A DNA stretch of 64,000 bases from Brasenia schreberi (taxonomy: Eukaryota; Streptophyta; Magnoliopsida; Nymphaeales; Cabombaceae), in assembly GCA_036023115.1 (NCBI GenBank), contig JAYKKT010000090.1, forward strand, positions 32,100,001-32,164,000. Direction: 5' to 3'. Positions 43,101-56,221 of this stretch are shown piece by piece. Every line of letters begins with the position of its first letter. Within the stretch, counting starts at the first letter, position 1. The notes beneath the pieces are model-generated. The model had not been told where the DNA came from. It made no database searches and saw nothing but the letters and a program-made list of their open reading frames with translations. A program made the translations under genes and the position numbers.

Positions 43101-46100
43101 TACACAGAAGAATAACCGGACACTCTGACTAAAGAATCATGAGAGTTATAAAACATAATTTCTATCATTCTTGAGGACTCCTGTGGCGTAATGGAAAATA
43201 AATATGTTCCCAGCCCAAACTGGATTTACATTTCTTCAGTCACGCACATACATATACTTGTATTTGTATGTGCATGTGTTGGATTCACTAGGAGAGTCCT
43301 GATCTGTTTCAACAGTTTGAATCCCTCTACGTTTTTTGCTTGATTATGACTGCGTCAAAATCCGGCATCTGTTGATAAACCTGTGATATAATCTCACTAC
43401 CAGTAGAACCTTATCATCATTTCATGTCTCCATATTTGAGCAGATAAGCAAATAACCTTTGGCTGCAATACTATCTTTTCACTGGCCAAGTAACAGCCAA
43501 AACTAGAAGAGAAATAAATTATTTCAGAAATTTACCTTCAAGACAACCTGGTTACCAAGGAGTAGATCAGATTCAAATCTTCTGTCTATGGAGCTAGCCG
43601 CAATAGTAAAGATCCATGGAGCAACATTGGTAGCACTACTAGGCTTCCCACTGTTTCCTGCTGCCGCGCACACAAGGATCCCTCTCAAGAATGCATGGAA
43701 TCCACCAATTGAAAATGAATCCTCAAAGATGCTAGGCTGCGGTGGACTTGGTGCTGCCGACACTGTTATGATATCAACTCCATCACTTATAGCATCATCA
43801 AAGGCCGCAAGGAGGTCAACCCCACTGCACCAGCCAAACCAGCAAGCCTTATATATGGCTAGCCTTGCACCGGGTGCACCACCTCTGACAGTTCCTCTGG
43901 CCAACCCCATAAAACTGGCTTCATCAACAAATGATCCGGCAGCAGCCGAGGCAGTGTGTGTACCATGGCCATCGGCATCACGTGCAGAACGGTAAAAAGT
44001 TTCACCAAAGGATTCAAGTCGGCCAATATGTGCCTCAAATCCTTTGTAGTAATAGCGGGCACCAATGACCTTCCTGTGTAGGTATCCTGGTTATTTCAAG
44101 ACATAGTCTAGTGATACTAACATCATGTTATTCAACCTGCGTAGAAGACATGATCTATTGATAGCAATAACTGTTGTGTAGTTCATCCTGATGTTAAAGC
44201 CAGACTGGTAACAGTAGCAAAATGCCACAGGTAACATGACTGTTTGCTAATACGTACTGTAAAGGCAAAAGTTTAGATGCCAAAGGCCACGATGTCAAAT
44301 TCCAAAGTAAATTCTAACTACAGACAACTCTAAGAAAGCTGCCCAATAAAAGAAAAACAACTTAGCATCTATTCACAATAAAGCATCTAATGTTTGAGTT
44401 GTTAATTATGTATCAGTTGTTAATGGGTTTTTTTTTCAGAGAAGGCTTCGATTCAAGATCTGGTCATTCGTTTTCCCTTGGACAGAAAGGATTCATTGTT
44501 GATTTGTATTGCAGGAGTCTAAGAAATAATGCCTTTACTACTTTGCGAATACAAACAAACAACAACAACTAAGCCTTTTCCAATACTAGTCGGGGTCGGC
44601 TACATGGATTCTTTGTTTTCACAGAGCCCTATCATATGCAATGTTAGCAGTTAACTCACAATAAGCTAGATCATTCTTTATTGTTTCTTTCCAACACTTT
44701 TGTGGTCATCCTCTAACTCTTTTAATACTTTCCAAATTTAGTTTTTCATACATTCTTACAAGCTCTTTCTATATGTCCAAATCATCTTAAACCATATTCT
44801 CTCATTTTATCCTCTATTGGTGTCACTCCTAATTTGTTTCTAATAACCTCATTATGTATACGGTCTTTTCTTGTATGACCTCTCATCCATCCCAATATCT
44901 TCATTTGTGTCAGATACATGTTGATGATTAACTGCCCAACACTGAAAACCATAAAACATGGAGGTCTAATTGCTGCTTTATAGTATTTACCTTTTAACTG
45001 CTAATGACATCTTTTTATACGATACTAGTTTGCGAACGACAAAATTAAATCATGAGTAGCTGAATTTACGTGAATAACTGCTAATTTGGGTAGCCTTCTG
45101 AAGCAACACTTTAAATTCTCTACTGAAGTTCAGATGATACTAAGCCATGAGCTGGACTGAGTGGAATCTCTCTAATGTGTGTTTTGTACTGATGCATATA
45201 TCAATTTGAACTCACACCATACGGAAAATGATCGTGAAGCCTATTCGGTATCATGCGCGTGTGTGTGCTTGTATGTGCATGCGCGTGTGTGTGTGAGAGA
45301 GAGAGAGAGAGTCTACCTGTTGCAGCTCTCCAATGTAAAATTGTCTCCTACAACACACTGACCCTTGAATCTCTTGGGCACATGGCCCATCCCTGCGTCA
45401 CTGAAGCTCTTTGACTCTGGCCATATCCCTGTTCAACAGAAGCTCGATCCTTTTAATTAATGTTTTATTACTCATTGCGGAAGTCACAGTATCACAATTT
45501 ACATTTATTCTCAGGTTTTATAAATGAACTCTTGCGTTCCCATGAAATTTTCTCGACAAAGCCGGAATGACTTTGTTTCCTTTTTTTTTCGAACATGCCA
45601 AGATATATTGGTATAAAATAACTTAGAGACCAGCGAATCTGTAATTAGTGAACACACAGCATCAATCCCATCAAGTAAATCCACCCGCTTGTTAATGGAC
45701 GACCCACCTCTTGGTGGGTTCTGTTGATAATGCCCAAGTAGCTAACGGAGGGCTTCCTACTAAGCATCATTATTTGCATTGATTGGATTTACTTCCTCGT
45801 TTTTCAAGATAAACAAAGTTTATTGGTCCACAGCTCAACAACAGCATCCAATTAATTCAGGAATTACTCATGAAGCACTAGCCGAATGAGAAATAACGTC
45901 TCACCAGTATCGATGTGGCCTATGATGACGTTCCCTTGTGCCTTGAAGTTGCTTCCTTTGCCGAAAATGTCTCTGTTTATTCCCAGGAAGTCCCATGAGT
46001 GTGAGGTGTGTACGCGGTACATCTCGCTCTCAAACACCGAGACCACCCCTTCGTGCTCTGCAAAATCATGCCATCGATATTATAGTTTCCAATCTCTTAT

Positions 46101-47415
46101 ATGTCAATTAAGCATGTAGAGAGAGAGAGAGAGAGAGCAATGCTTGTTCCTTTCTGCTACCATATTGTAGTAGTTCCACTTTCTCAATTGTTGGTTTATA
46201 CAACTTTTAACAGTAAATATTAAGCACGATAGTTCTGTTATTAAATGCATGTCGTATATCTTAGTTGGTGTCAAACCTCGAGGACATATATTCGTGTATT
46301 ATTATAAAGTGTGAAAAGCGTATTAATAAGGTATCTCAACCATGAATAACAACGATCTGATCTTGCATGGTGGGTCGCTCTGACGCCCTTCTGCTGGTGG
46401 GGAGTTCAACTCCGGGGGAGGTGCATGTGTGTATTAGTCTTCGGCCTCCCTTTGTACCAAAAAAAAAGACTTTGATCTTGCATAATCGGGAGGTGAGAAA
46501 GAGGTGAGAGTTTATAAGCACTTAACAGCTCAAGTTCTATGAGGTTCACAAAATCCAGACACGCACAATCTTACCTGTATATCTATGTATGGGTGTATGT
46601 ATCTACGTATGTGTGTATAAGTTGAGGGTTTAATTATCAGGTTAATAATTATGCTTCAGAAATTGATTTCATGGTTTTAAATTTTTAATCTTTAGTACTG
46701 CGGCAATTTATTCTTTCTGCAAAGACTCATATATAACATTTAATTAGCTAAAAATCATGCATATATCCAAAGTTTAAACTATTTTAATTTTACATTGAAA
46801 TAACACTCTTTTCGGGAGCACGCTGCCCGGTCCCAGTCAGTCGGCTTGTAAACTTTTGTAGCCTGAACTCGGGAGGGCACGGTTGTGATGAATATGAGGC
46901 TTATATTGAACACCTTCACTTGATCGAGTTATGCATGTTACCTGAAAGAGTACGAGCTTGTTCCGGCGTTAGACTGGCCGAGAAACCTCTAAAACTCTTG
47001 CTGTAATGGTGAAGTACAACTCGTCGGGCCCCTTCCAAGCTGCATGTTACGTTATAAAGTTCTTGAATTATCAATTCAGAAGCATCTTTACCTATACATA
47101 TGATTTGAGAGAGAGAGAGAGATCCATTAGCTGCTGAATCTCTAGTTAAGCAGACATATACATACCTGCCGACTACCGATGAAAGAATTGCATGGTTTGA
47201 ATCAATCACAGCCCCTTCGGTTGGATGGAAATGATTACCCATGTAAACAATATAGTGCTGCAAAGAAGAAACCAAAAAGAATATGTGATCTCCGGTACGA
47301 CTCTGCAACTCTCTCTCTCTCAAATTATCGTGCATCTTACCTTGGTTGTGCTACCTGCATCTGCTTCATAGAAGAACGAGAACACTAGAAGCATTAGAGA
47401 CAATGAGAACTCCAT
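40114..47415 (-). CDS. Subtilisin-like serine protease (SBT5-like)
   Basis: Secreted subtilase of 758 residues. Eleven exons on the complement: 47341-47415, 47166-47257, 46942-47039, 45905-46057, 45317-45428, 43536-44073, 42957-43051, 42112-42357, 41659-41773, 41379-41583, 40114-40661. Signal peptide 1-20; I9 prodomain from HYIVYMG to about residue 110 ([13 protein letters not shown]). Catalytic Asp138 ([13 protein letters not shown]), His213 ([11 protein letters not shown]), oxyanion Asn317 (CAAAGNSG), Ser544 ([12 protein letters not shown]). The PA domain is in exons 7-8, and an Fn3-like C-terminal domain ends [15 protein letters not shown]. It resembles Arabidopsis SBT5 members (CO2-response protease group) by motif. 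Oddities: FSSMGPS where FSSRGPS is usual. The 1.2 kb intron 44074-45316 carries an RTE insertion. Substrate unknown. Confidence 0.92.
41584..41658 (-). other. 75-base SBT intron with a poly-G/C run
   Basis: Intron between exons 9 and 10 of the subtilase gene. On plus it contains (GT)n followed by about 16 consecutive G (41638-41652), i.e. a C-run followed by (CA)n in the transcript. It is the shortest intron of the gene. Confidence 0.8.
44550..45022 (-). mobile_element. RTE-type LINE with target duplication, inside an SBT intron
   Basis: A 5'-truncated RTE tail in the same orientation as the host gene, ending in TTG repeats (AACAACAACAACTAAGCC on plus). It is flanked by a 14-base duplication, TACTACTTTGCGAA (44536-44549) and TACTAGTTTGCGAA (45023-45036), with one mismatch. 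The inner sequence matches the copy at 19753-20333 but is more damaged. Confidence 0.85.
46350..46470 (+). mobile_element. tRNA-derived SINE, plus orientation
   Basis: B box GAGTTCAACTCCGGGGGAGG, the GTGCATGTGTGTATTAG stretch, 3' motif CTTCGGCCTCCCTTTGTACC, then A9. It parallels the copy at 3884-4012 (GAGGTGCATGCGTGTGTTAAG) closely. It lies in an intron of the subtilase gene, antisense to it. Confidence 0.75.
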
Positions 47416-48106
47416 GGTTTATCACTTAGCACCAGATCGAAATCTTACGCTTAAATTAGCTCTCATAAGTTGCTGTTTCAGGGTCTTGAATATTTCAATT
47501 CTGATGACGACAGCGGGTTTAGTCATGACATTGGATGTTGAATCTCATCTAAACCCCTGTATATTGAGAGAATTTCGATAAGAATTAGAGAAAGTCATAG
47601 GGAAAACACATTTCGATAAGAATTTCAGCGGGCATACATTGTGTAATATTCAACCCCTTAACAAAGAGATGGTGCTAACTAATTTATCACTCTTTGTTAA
47701 GCAGAAACCGCGGGTTTTATAAACTACATGTTTAGACCATTGGATAGTGCCATGACACCAACCATATGGTTGCTACACGGTTAGGATATCCCATTAAGTT
47801 CATATATTATTGTAGAGCCATTGTATATAGGAATATAAATCCACTCTTGGACCGGGCAAGCAGTTTTGGAGCCGCAAGATTTTGATAAATCGGTAATGTG
47901 AAGGTCATTAGATAATTCAAGAAGAGCAGTACGGAGATCTTTTCGTGCAACCCCTAACATATATATTTTTGATTTGTGAGGGTATAAGTATAATAAGATC
48001 ATTCATTATATTTATCTCATATATTTTTTATAATTTTTTAAATAACACTTGTACCCTCAAAAAATACATGCAATGTGCCATGAGGTAGGAAGGATAGAAT
48101 CACTCA

Positions 48107-48210
<104 letters not shown>

Positions 48211-48699
48211 GCAAATAGCTAGGTATGTCATGCTAAAATTTCACAAACATGCATTGGCATAAAGAGAACAATCTTTCTTAGTCTGTCAATACAAAAGCAA
48301 TCTCATCATTCAGTCGATTCCCTAGTGGAGTTTTGCAAGCAGCCTCTTCTACCATGAGAGCTAGGTTGAACGATGAGAGATAGGGGAGGATGAGGAGGTT
48401 AAGGTTTGGAGAGAGAGGATTGAGAGTTTCTTCCTACAGGGAGAGAAAAGAAGGGATTTAGAGAAGATTTGTTTTTACATGTGTGCAGGCACGCACGCAC
48501 AGCATGTGTGTGTTATCATAGGGCCTAAACATACAAGGTTGACTTTGCACCCATGATGAGGTGAAACTCTGAAATTCTTGGAGCTGGCATGACCTTTGTT
48601 TTCAGCTCCATTTCGTCTAAATGCTTTGAAGCTGACAATAGGTCTGAGTTTTTCTCTAGGTCTATTGAGATAATCAAGTTCAATTGATTTGTTTATTTG

Positions 48700-48915
48700 G
48701 ACAGCTGATCAAAAGAAATTTAAGTAAGAATATGAGAAACTAAATTGTAAAAATATTAAAGAAGAAATTAAAAATCACAAAAGTACTGAAAGAAAAGAAT
48801 GAAGAATGGTCTAACTTATATTGAGTTAACTGTTAGCTTGTTAGCTAAGTTAACTGTTAACATGATACTTGAGCTTTGTAAAATAAAATAAAAAAATCAT
48901 GTAGCCAATTCAGTA
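48700..48915 (+). mobile_element. Decayed RTE-type LINE 3' fragment
   Basis: Remnants matching the RTE tail: GAATGAAGAATGGTCTAACT ... TTGAGTTAACTGTTAAC ... CATGTAGCCAATTC. It contains an internal small duplication (GTTAGCTTGTTAGC). No readable frame. Confidence 0.6.
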
Positions 48916-48987
48916 AATAGAGTCAATAAATTTACAGCGGTTTGATTCATCATCATTAGAAATAAATTAATAAGCTGCTAGGCGATG

Positions 48988-49130
48988 CTAAAGTGGCACT
49001 GTTTTGCACACCAGTATAAGGGGTTGCTCAAATGAACCTTTAAGTTGAAGGTCACGAGTTCAATATCCGGCATGGCGTGCATATCTGGCAGGGCTATGCC
49101 TAACTGATTTACCAATATTTTTTTTTAAAC
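48988..49130 (+). mobile_element. SINE-like fragment
   Basis: A B-box-like CACGAGTTCAATATCC is followed by GGCATGGCGTGCATATC and a terminal T/A-rich run. The head is diverged. Low-confidence member of the SINE group. Confidence 0.4.
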
Positions 49131-49469
49131 AGCAGTGTTTATCAACGTTTCAACAGGAAGGGCCGGGTCAATAAATTAAAAAGGGAAAACAAACCTGTGA
49201 AGAAGAAAGACCACAATATAAGAAAGGCATAACATTTGACTTTCTTCCATTAAGCACACTTTCTTGCCTCATTACATGTCGCACTTTGATGGAATCAACA
49301 TATGTCGCGGTTGTTAAAGGATGAATTAATTAATTTTGCTTAATTAGTGATTGATTGGTGAAAAGTTAATTAATTGAATTTCAGACTATCAACTTGTAGA
49401 CTCATGAAAGACAACAAAGATTACATATTTCATTACGAAATTAGGAAGACTAGAGGTTTAAAATAGAGA

Positions 49470-49905
49470 GGTGTTATTTACGTGACAAGAAGATATGATT
49501 AAGATTCAAAAGTAAATATTATAGAATAACAATTAGAGTCGTTATACTTTATGGTTTTAAGTATTGGAAAATTAATTATTAATATATACAAAAAATGTAT
49601 GTGATAAAAATTAAGATGTTGAGATGAATGAGTAATCACAGAAGAAAAAATCGTAAACATAATAAGCTTATTAAAAACAAATTAGGAGTAAACCCTACAA
49701 ATAAAAATGAGAAAAAATTGTTTAAGATAATTTGAACAATAGAAAAATTACATGTTAAAAAAGGAAGACGAATATCACAAAAGTGTTGAAAGAAAACAGA
49801 ATAAAAAATAATCTAGCTTATATTGAATTAAGCTTACATTGAGTTAATTGTTACCGTGGTTAACATGTCATATGATCCAGTCTTATTGAAGTCGACCCCA
49901 TCTAG
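49470..49905 (+). mobile_element. Decayed RTE-type LINE 3' fragment
   Basis: Contains AAGTAAATATTATAGAATAA, TTAAGATGTTGAGATGAATG and GTCGACCCCATCTAGTTTCC, matching successive blocks of the RTE tail with many substitutions. Confidence 0.7.
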
Positions 49906-50329
49906 TTTCCCTGTGATATTTGAAAAGAAAAAAGAGTGATTTGTAAACTGTTAAAGGTTTATCCATCCTTTTGAAAAACCGAAAAATTCAAACCCTTTTA
50001 TATTATTAATAATGAGTTTGGATTGGATTTTTAAAAGAATCTGACCCAAACCAACCCAACCCTAACTCCTCTCTCTTCCATCAAGCACCGTCGTTCTGCC
50101 GGAGTTCCGAACGGCCGGTGGGTTAGACTGCGTCGGTGACTCTGCTCTTCATCCTCCCGTTGAGGTCTCTCTCTCTGGTTTTCTCCATTAAAAAGATTCG
50201 AACTTGAAAGATGAGAGTTAATAATGGAATCTTCTCCATTCACCATTCAGAAGATTTGGAAGAAATGATAAAAGATGTATGAGTAGTAACATCCAAATTT
50301 TATATCTATAGATTTTTCTATATTTTTGA

Positions 50330-50395
50330 GTTATAATGGGCATGCACTATCCTGAGAGTCGAACTCCCCACCAACAGCAACAACTAAACAATTAT
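50330..50395 (-). mobile_element. SINE fragment
   Basis: Minus strand GGAGTTCGACTCTCAGGATA followed by GTGCATGCCCATTATAAC resembles the B box and downstream block of the SINE family. The A box is missing. Confidence 0.45.
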
Positions 50396-50699
50396 TTGAC
50401 CCGGATCCGCTAGAGGCTGCAGTTTTTTCATTATCCAAAAATAAAAGTATGGGTTTTTCATGATAGACCCAGATCCGATTATCACCGTAGTGTCCTGAAG
50501 CCTACTGGATCCCTAGTTGGATTTGAACAGCCGTTTGTGCCTTCGCTCCCACGAATTTGCAGCCCTAGAAGCCACCCTTGCCTTCTCTTCACCCACGAAT
50601 TTGCATCAGTAGAAACATTACTTATTATCTTAGAATTTGACATGGGCAGGCGATGATTTTTTTGGTAGATTGTATTATCGCCACTCTGTCTTGTGTCAC

Positions 50700-53600
50700 A
50701 TGTTACCTTTTAGAAGAGCGATAATCAGATACTTGCAATCATCTTCTGAGACACCTCCAAGGTTGACCAGATTCAAGCTTAATGCTCCTCGTCAGGTACG
50801 AGAACGATATGTTTCTTCATCTCCGTTGTTTCTTTTCAACTCTTACTGTCTGTAAATGTTATCGTGCATCTAGCATGACAAATCAATGGTTGGTTCTTTC
50901 TGTGACGGGTTAAATTTGAAGAAGTTCTTGGTTGATTAATTATATCTTTATAGTGTTCATTATGTGCTTCAAGTAGAGTTGTACTATGAACATAATATTG
51001 TGAACTCTATGTACATGTTTCTTTGCCGTGATTTGTGGAAAGGTAGATCTTCATTTATGTATTGCTAGATATGCAAAGTTTATTCTTTGCATAATTTGTA
51101 GATGGACAGAAAAGTATACAATTATATGTCCCGAACTATTTAACTGGACTTTGCATTAATTTCGAAGCAACATACTCTGCATTGCCAAGTCCCTCGTTCT
51201 GGATAAAGAGTTGGTGAATCTTGCTACTGGATTCCTTTTGTATAACCACAAGAGAAGATGTGGTTGTCTGTATTGAAGATTTAAGTGGCTGTCCTTAGAT
51301 CCTTCTTCAGCAAATGGCAGTAGGTTGGATGGTAATGATATTATGACAGGTTGTTTTCCATCAATGTGTTAAAATATTTGTTTGATTTGTCTTTGGGAGT
51401 CGTAACTTTTGCTTCATTTAGCTTCACTTCTTAGCGTGGAAGTTTAAGAAGCAGATGTAACAATTAACTTCGAGATCTGAGGAAGAAGTCTTGACGATTG
51501 TGCATCCTTGGAAGAATCAGGTGCAAAGAAGTAGCTGGCTGGATTCTTCTTCAATAGGCCCTGAGCGCAATTGATAATGGTGTTTGTGAAGGTTTAAAAG
51601 ATGTAGGAAGTGAGGGATGAAGCCCCAAACATAATCCACAGGTAAAAGAGAGGTAAGACATAGAGAGTAGGGAGTGATTTGGAAAGAGAATGGAGCCCAA
51701 CTCCTAGGAGAGAAAACTTGAGGGAGGGAAATAGAGATAACTGGTTGAGAGAAGAGAGTTTAAGTGATTAGAGAGGGACAGGGTACTTTCACTTTCTAAT
51801 GACAGGTAAAATCGGGTATGAGTTCCATATATAATGCAGTAGGCACAGTTGCTGGCCATTGGAACATACTTCTTAGTCTTTCATAGTCAACTTGATTTGC
51901 ATCCATTCATCTTGAGTTTCTAGATGCTTCCATTTGGTCTCAACCCTAGAACCATAACCTCCATTGGGGAGGTCTTGAAAGTCATTCTCCACCATCTACT
52001 TTTGTCTTCCATTTGGTCTCAATCCTAATTATAACCTCCATCGATCTTCTTATGTGCCTCAAATTTTAACTCCTTTGATGTATCCACCTATGCACTGACT
52101 CTACCAATGCCTTGTCTCATCCCAGCATTCATTTTGTGCTTTTGAACTTCATTGTAAAGCGCATGTCACCCATTCACTCGTGCAAGGTTAAGCCTTTAGG
52201 AACCGTGTGCTGGAAACTATGAAAGCTCTATTTGCTCTAGGCTTAGTGATGAAAATTTTCAAATTTCTGCAATGCATCTTCTTTCAGCATGAAACTGCTC
52301 CACTTGTAGAGCTCACCTAGATTGTGGATCAACTACCCTAAACAAGCCAATTTGAAGCTCAAATAAAAGTTGGGTCAGTAAGTACCGGCTCTGGAATCTT
52401 AAAGTGATTATTCGAGGTCTACCTCCTCTTCCTTTGATTTCTTCTCATCAACTTATAGTGAACCAAGCTTTGTGTCTTAGTCTCGAAGGACTCGCTGGGC
52501 CCTTGGATCGATGACCAAGACTGGCATGATTAATCATCACCAATGGGGTCAAAATTACAAATACTTGTCTTATTTGGCAAGTCCCTCCCTTTATACCATA
52601 AACCATTTCTTCATCCTCATGAAGCTCTCACGCTTGAGCTTTGACTGGGCTGCTCATAATCTTCATCTGACATCCACCATGTTTTTACAACACGATTACA
52701 TACAAAAAGTTCGATATTTGTGATCCCTGGTCAACTAATCGAATTGTTATCCAAATTTGATTTGGCTTCAAATGATAATATCAAGCTTAAATGGATGACT
52801 AATTACTTAAGGACCAAAGACAAGCATTGTTACCAACTTGTCTCGACAAGCATTGTTTCCCACTTGTCTCACATGAATTCAAGGCTCACTTAGGGATAAC
52901 GAGAAACTAGCACCTCTTTTGAACTTAGACTAACATGAATTCAGGGCCTACTTATTATAAAAAATTAGAAAACACAAATAACTGAACAAGCTCAACTCTC
53001 CAACTTACCTTGGCTGTAGTTTGCTTCTTACTTCTTGGATTTTGGCTTTGGGTCAGCCGTGGGTTGATTATACCATCAAGAGGGAGCCATAATAACCTTG
53101 GCTTCAATGAACACCAGGTGCTTTATGCATTCCTTTGGTCTCTGGGTGCTAGACAGTAGATCGTAGCGGAATTGTGTTCATGGAAAGTAGATTATAAGTT
53201 CTTTTTATGTAATTATAGCGAGGAATATAAGAAAATGTTTCTTTTGTGCAGGCAGAAGTAGAATTTAGCGATGGGAGTTTGTTTACTTCGTCTGCCAAAT
53301 TTCTTAGAGTACACAGCCCTGCTGGTAGCAAGATTCGTTCAGTAGGTGGTGAGAAGGTATATAGGTCAGAGACCTTGCGGTCATCAAAATGCATTGCATC
53401 TTTAGAGCCCTATTCATACCGAATCAAGTTGATTCTTGTTATTTTACCTTCAAAGAGCTCTTTGTTTTTGTTACTTATTGGATTTTCATGCATGTTCTTA
53501 AATTGTGGCAACAACTACAGTCCTGTAAACCATTATATTTATCAATATAGATGGTGGATTTTCATCTACAACATTTGAGACAATTTGAGAAGAAAATTGT

Positions 53601-56221
53601 AACAAGGATGCATAGTTAAGTGGTGCTCTAGTCTCTGGAAAGTAGTAAAAACACTTGACATTTTAGTTTTCCTTTTTATTTTATTCGATTAAAGAGGACA
53701 CCAAAGTTGCACCTTGTGTGTAGCTGACAACTAAGCAGATCCATGTTATTCTGACATTGACCAACTGGTATGTAGAAAATATTCCTCTCCATCCATGTAG
53801 GGAAGTCCTCAAAGTTTGACATTTGGAATGTGAAAGGTTTTATGCTCTTTTTCTAATTCTTGCAAAAGATTCAGTATAATTACCTCATTTATAAATGATG
53901 CCTATAGTTGTTAAATGTGTAATAGGATCACGGGCCACTAGGGCCCGTGATTGTTGCTTATGGAATGGCACGGGCCACTAGGGGCCATTGCCATGTAGCT
54001 GTTGGGAGCCCCCAATGGCTCTCTTAGTGTTGGCCTCGGCTAGTTCACTACTCTACTCTCTTTTATCTCTTTGCTATAAATTTACTTCTCTTTGCTCTAT
54101 AAATAGAGCTCTAATTTACATCAATAAATAAGTTATCTTATATAGCATTTTGACTTAGATTTGTCTTTTTCTTGACTCTAAGTTGTGTAGTTTTTACTTT
54201 AAACATCCATATTTGGATGTGTTAATATCTTTATCAGTGTTATCTGACGCGTATCATATCGGGTATCGCTGGGCTCCACGATACGGGTGTATCGCCCATA
54301 TCGTACGATACAGGCGATACGCCCTTTTTTTCAAAAAAAAAATTCAAAAAAAAAATCATTTTTTTAAAAGGTTTCTGGCCTCTCTTCACTTCTCTCTAAG
54401 GCATCCTTCGACTGCTTTAAAAATCTAGTGAAAAATCTTCATGAAAAGTAATAATATTCTATTGATTGGTAATCTATTGATGTGATGCAAGTCCCATGGG
54501 TCAATCTCAAACAAAAATATTGAATGATGCCTTAGAGAGAAGTGAAGAGAGGCCAAAAACCTTCAAATTTTTTTTGTTTTTTTAAAATTTTTTTTGGGTG
54601 TATCGCTCGTATCGTACGATACGGTGCAATATTCACCATTTTACGATACGAGATAGTTATCACACCGTATCGTGCGATACAGTGCAATACGGATAACACT
54701 GATCTTGATACGATTGACACGTTGATGATTTGTGACTTGGCCACTTCAACATTCATAGATCAGCAAATATTTACATAGTATCAGAGCCTCGTTTTGAGGA
54801 AATTAAATACATCAAGAAGCATGCCAAATTTGTAAAGTTCGTGATATTGCATGCTTGACATTCCAAACTTTAGGTAACATCAAAATCTTTGTTTGTTCCT
54901 TGAAATTGATAGTAAAAATGAGTTTTTTAAATGCATTCTTGATCCAAAATACTATTAAAGTTGGCATATTGATGCTGACTGGGGTGAAGATGTAAACAAC
55001 AAGCATTCTACGACTGATTTTTGTGGTTTTTTAGGTGAATCACTTATCTCATGAAAGTATAAGAAGTAGGAAAAGGTTTCGCTTTTCTCCACCGAAGCAG
55101 AATATCACGTCATGACTATTGTTGTTATAGAAATCTCTTGGATTATGGCGGTCTTGAAAGATATGGGCATTATTCTACAACTTGCAACCATGTTTTCTGA
55201 TAATAAAAGCACCATGTACATTGCCTCCAATAATACTTTCTATAAAAAATAAAACACATTGAGATTGATTGCCATTTTGTTATTGAAGAATGCTTACAGA
55301 AGAATATTAGTATGTGTTATGTCACCTCAAAAAGGCAGTTAACTGATTTCTTCACCAAATCTTTGTCTGCTACTCGTTTTCATTTTTTGTTAGACAAACT
55401 TTCGGTATATACACCAAATCACTGTATGCTATTGTTTTCATTTTTTGTTAGACAAACTTTCAGTATATACTCCTCAACTAGTTCACTACTCTTCTCTCTC
55501 TTATCTCTTTGATGTAAATTTCCTTCTTTTTGCCCTATAAATGGAGTTCTAATTTATATCAATAAATAAGTTGTCTTGTACAACCTTTTGACTTGTGGAT
55601 TTGTCTCTTTCTTAACTCAAGTTGTGTATTCTTGACTTGAAACATTCATATTTGGATGTGTTGATATCTTGACGATACGATCGACACGTTGATGATTTGT
55701 GACTTGATCACTTCAACATTCATACATCAACAAATATTTACAATATTTTCCAGAAATTGATTATATATGCTTGTATACAGTTTACTTTGTGTGAATATGC
55801 TTGGATACAGTTTACTTTGTGTGAATGCTGAACCTTTGTGGAAACTATTCTTCACTATCGGTTGATTTTTCTGTCTGATTGTTTTACATTCAGGTAATTT
55901 CTGGCAGAAGGCATGTGGAGATCATGTCCGCTGAGCCTGTTGGAAACTATGAAATAAGGTACTTTAGCGATTACTGCTGTCAAGACTACTGTTTATTGCT
56001 TTGTATGCTTCTTTCAATTAGTTGCTTACATGCCAACTCTATTCTTTGTTTTCAGAATACACTTTGATGACTTGCACAGGACGGGCATTTACACATGGGA
56101 TTACTTCTATTATCTTGGGACAAAGAAATTTACACTTACGAGGAACTATATCACTACCTTAAAGAAGCATGGCCTTAGCCGGGATCCACGACCAAAAAAG
56201 GATGTAAAATATAGTCAATGA
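50700..56221 (+). CDS. DUF971 / GBBH-like N-terminal domain protein
   Basis: Small protein of 143 residues carrying the domain found at the N-terminus of gamma-butyrobetaine hydroxylase, here without the oxygenase part. Exons: 50700-50795, 53252-53356, 55894-55958, 56056-56221; phases 0,0,2. Domain about 22-120: LTRFKLNAP..., EVEFSDGSLFTSSAKFLRVH, VEIMSAEPVGNYEIR, FDDLHRTGIYTWDYFYYLG. The hallmark TGIYTWDY block is intact. The ATG at 50700 gives MLPFRRAIIRYLQSS, a basic amphipathic start compatible with mitochondrial targeting (inference). The molecular role of stand-alone plant members is unknown; related domains have been linked to iron-sulfur proteins. Intron 2 is 2.5 kb and filled with transposon remains. 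Confidence 0.9.
53930..53956. repeat. Perfect short hairpin
   Basis: ATCACGGGCC and GGCCCGTGAT pair perfectly around ACTAG. A second CACGGGCCACTAGGGGCC follows. It lies at the presumed left edge of the decayed copia element in DUF971 intron 2. Confidence 0.7.
53960..55750 (+). mobile_element. Decayed copia element in DUF971 intron 2
   Basis: 5' LTR ends at 54775 (..CAAATATTTACA), followed by a PBS-like TAGTATCAGAGCC (54776-54788). The interior is mostly deleted. 54960-55430 retains RNase H traces (HIDADWGEDVNN, STEAEYHVM, SDNKSTMYIA) with stops. The 3' LTR is about 55471-55745, sharing TAGTTCACTACTCT, CATATTTGGATGTGTT and the final CAAATATTTACA with the 5' LTR. It is a different family from the elements at 25534 and 60806. 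Orientation is the same as the host gene. Confidence 0.8.
54235..54701. mobile_element. Fold-back transposon nested in the copia 5' LTR
   Basis: 467 bases with terminal inverted repeats starting CAGTGTTATC and ending GATAACACTG. The arms are long: GGCCTCTCTTCACTTCTCTC (about 54378) pairs with its reverse complement near 54545. They carry many ATCGTACGATAC phrases. An 8-base target duplication ATCTTTAT (54227-54234) / ATCTTGAT (54702-54709) has one mismatch. The uninterrupted site is visible in the sibling 3' LTR near 55666. CAGTG ends and an 8-base duplication suggest a hAT-type origin. Confidence 0.85.

Noticed and set aside
43588..43995. 135-codon plus-strand open frame
   Set aside because: It is antisense to SBT exon 6, which carries conserved subtilase motifs on the other strand.
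46800..46900. Possible further SINE copy
   Set aside because: Only a weak TGAACTCGGGAGGGC resemblance; no A box or tail could be defined.
50637..50699. Longer N-terminus for the DUF971 protein
   Set aside because: The upstream frame starts at TTG, not ATG; the first ATG in frame is at 50700.
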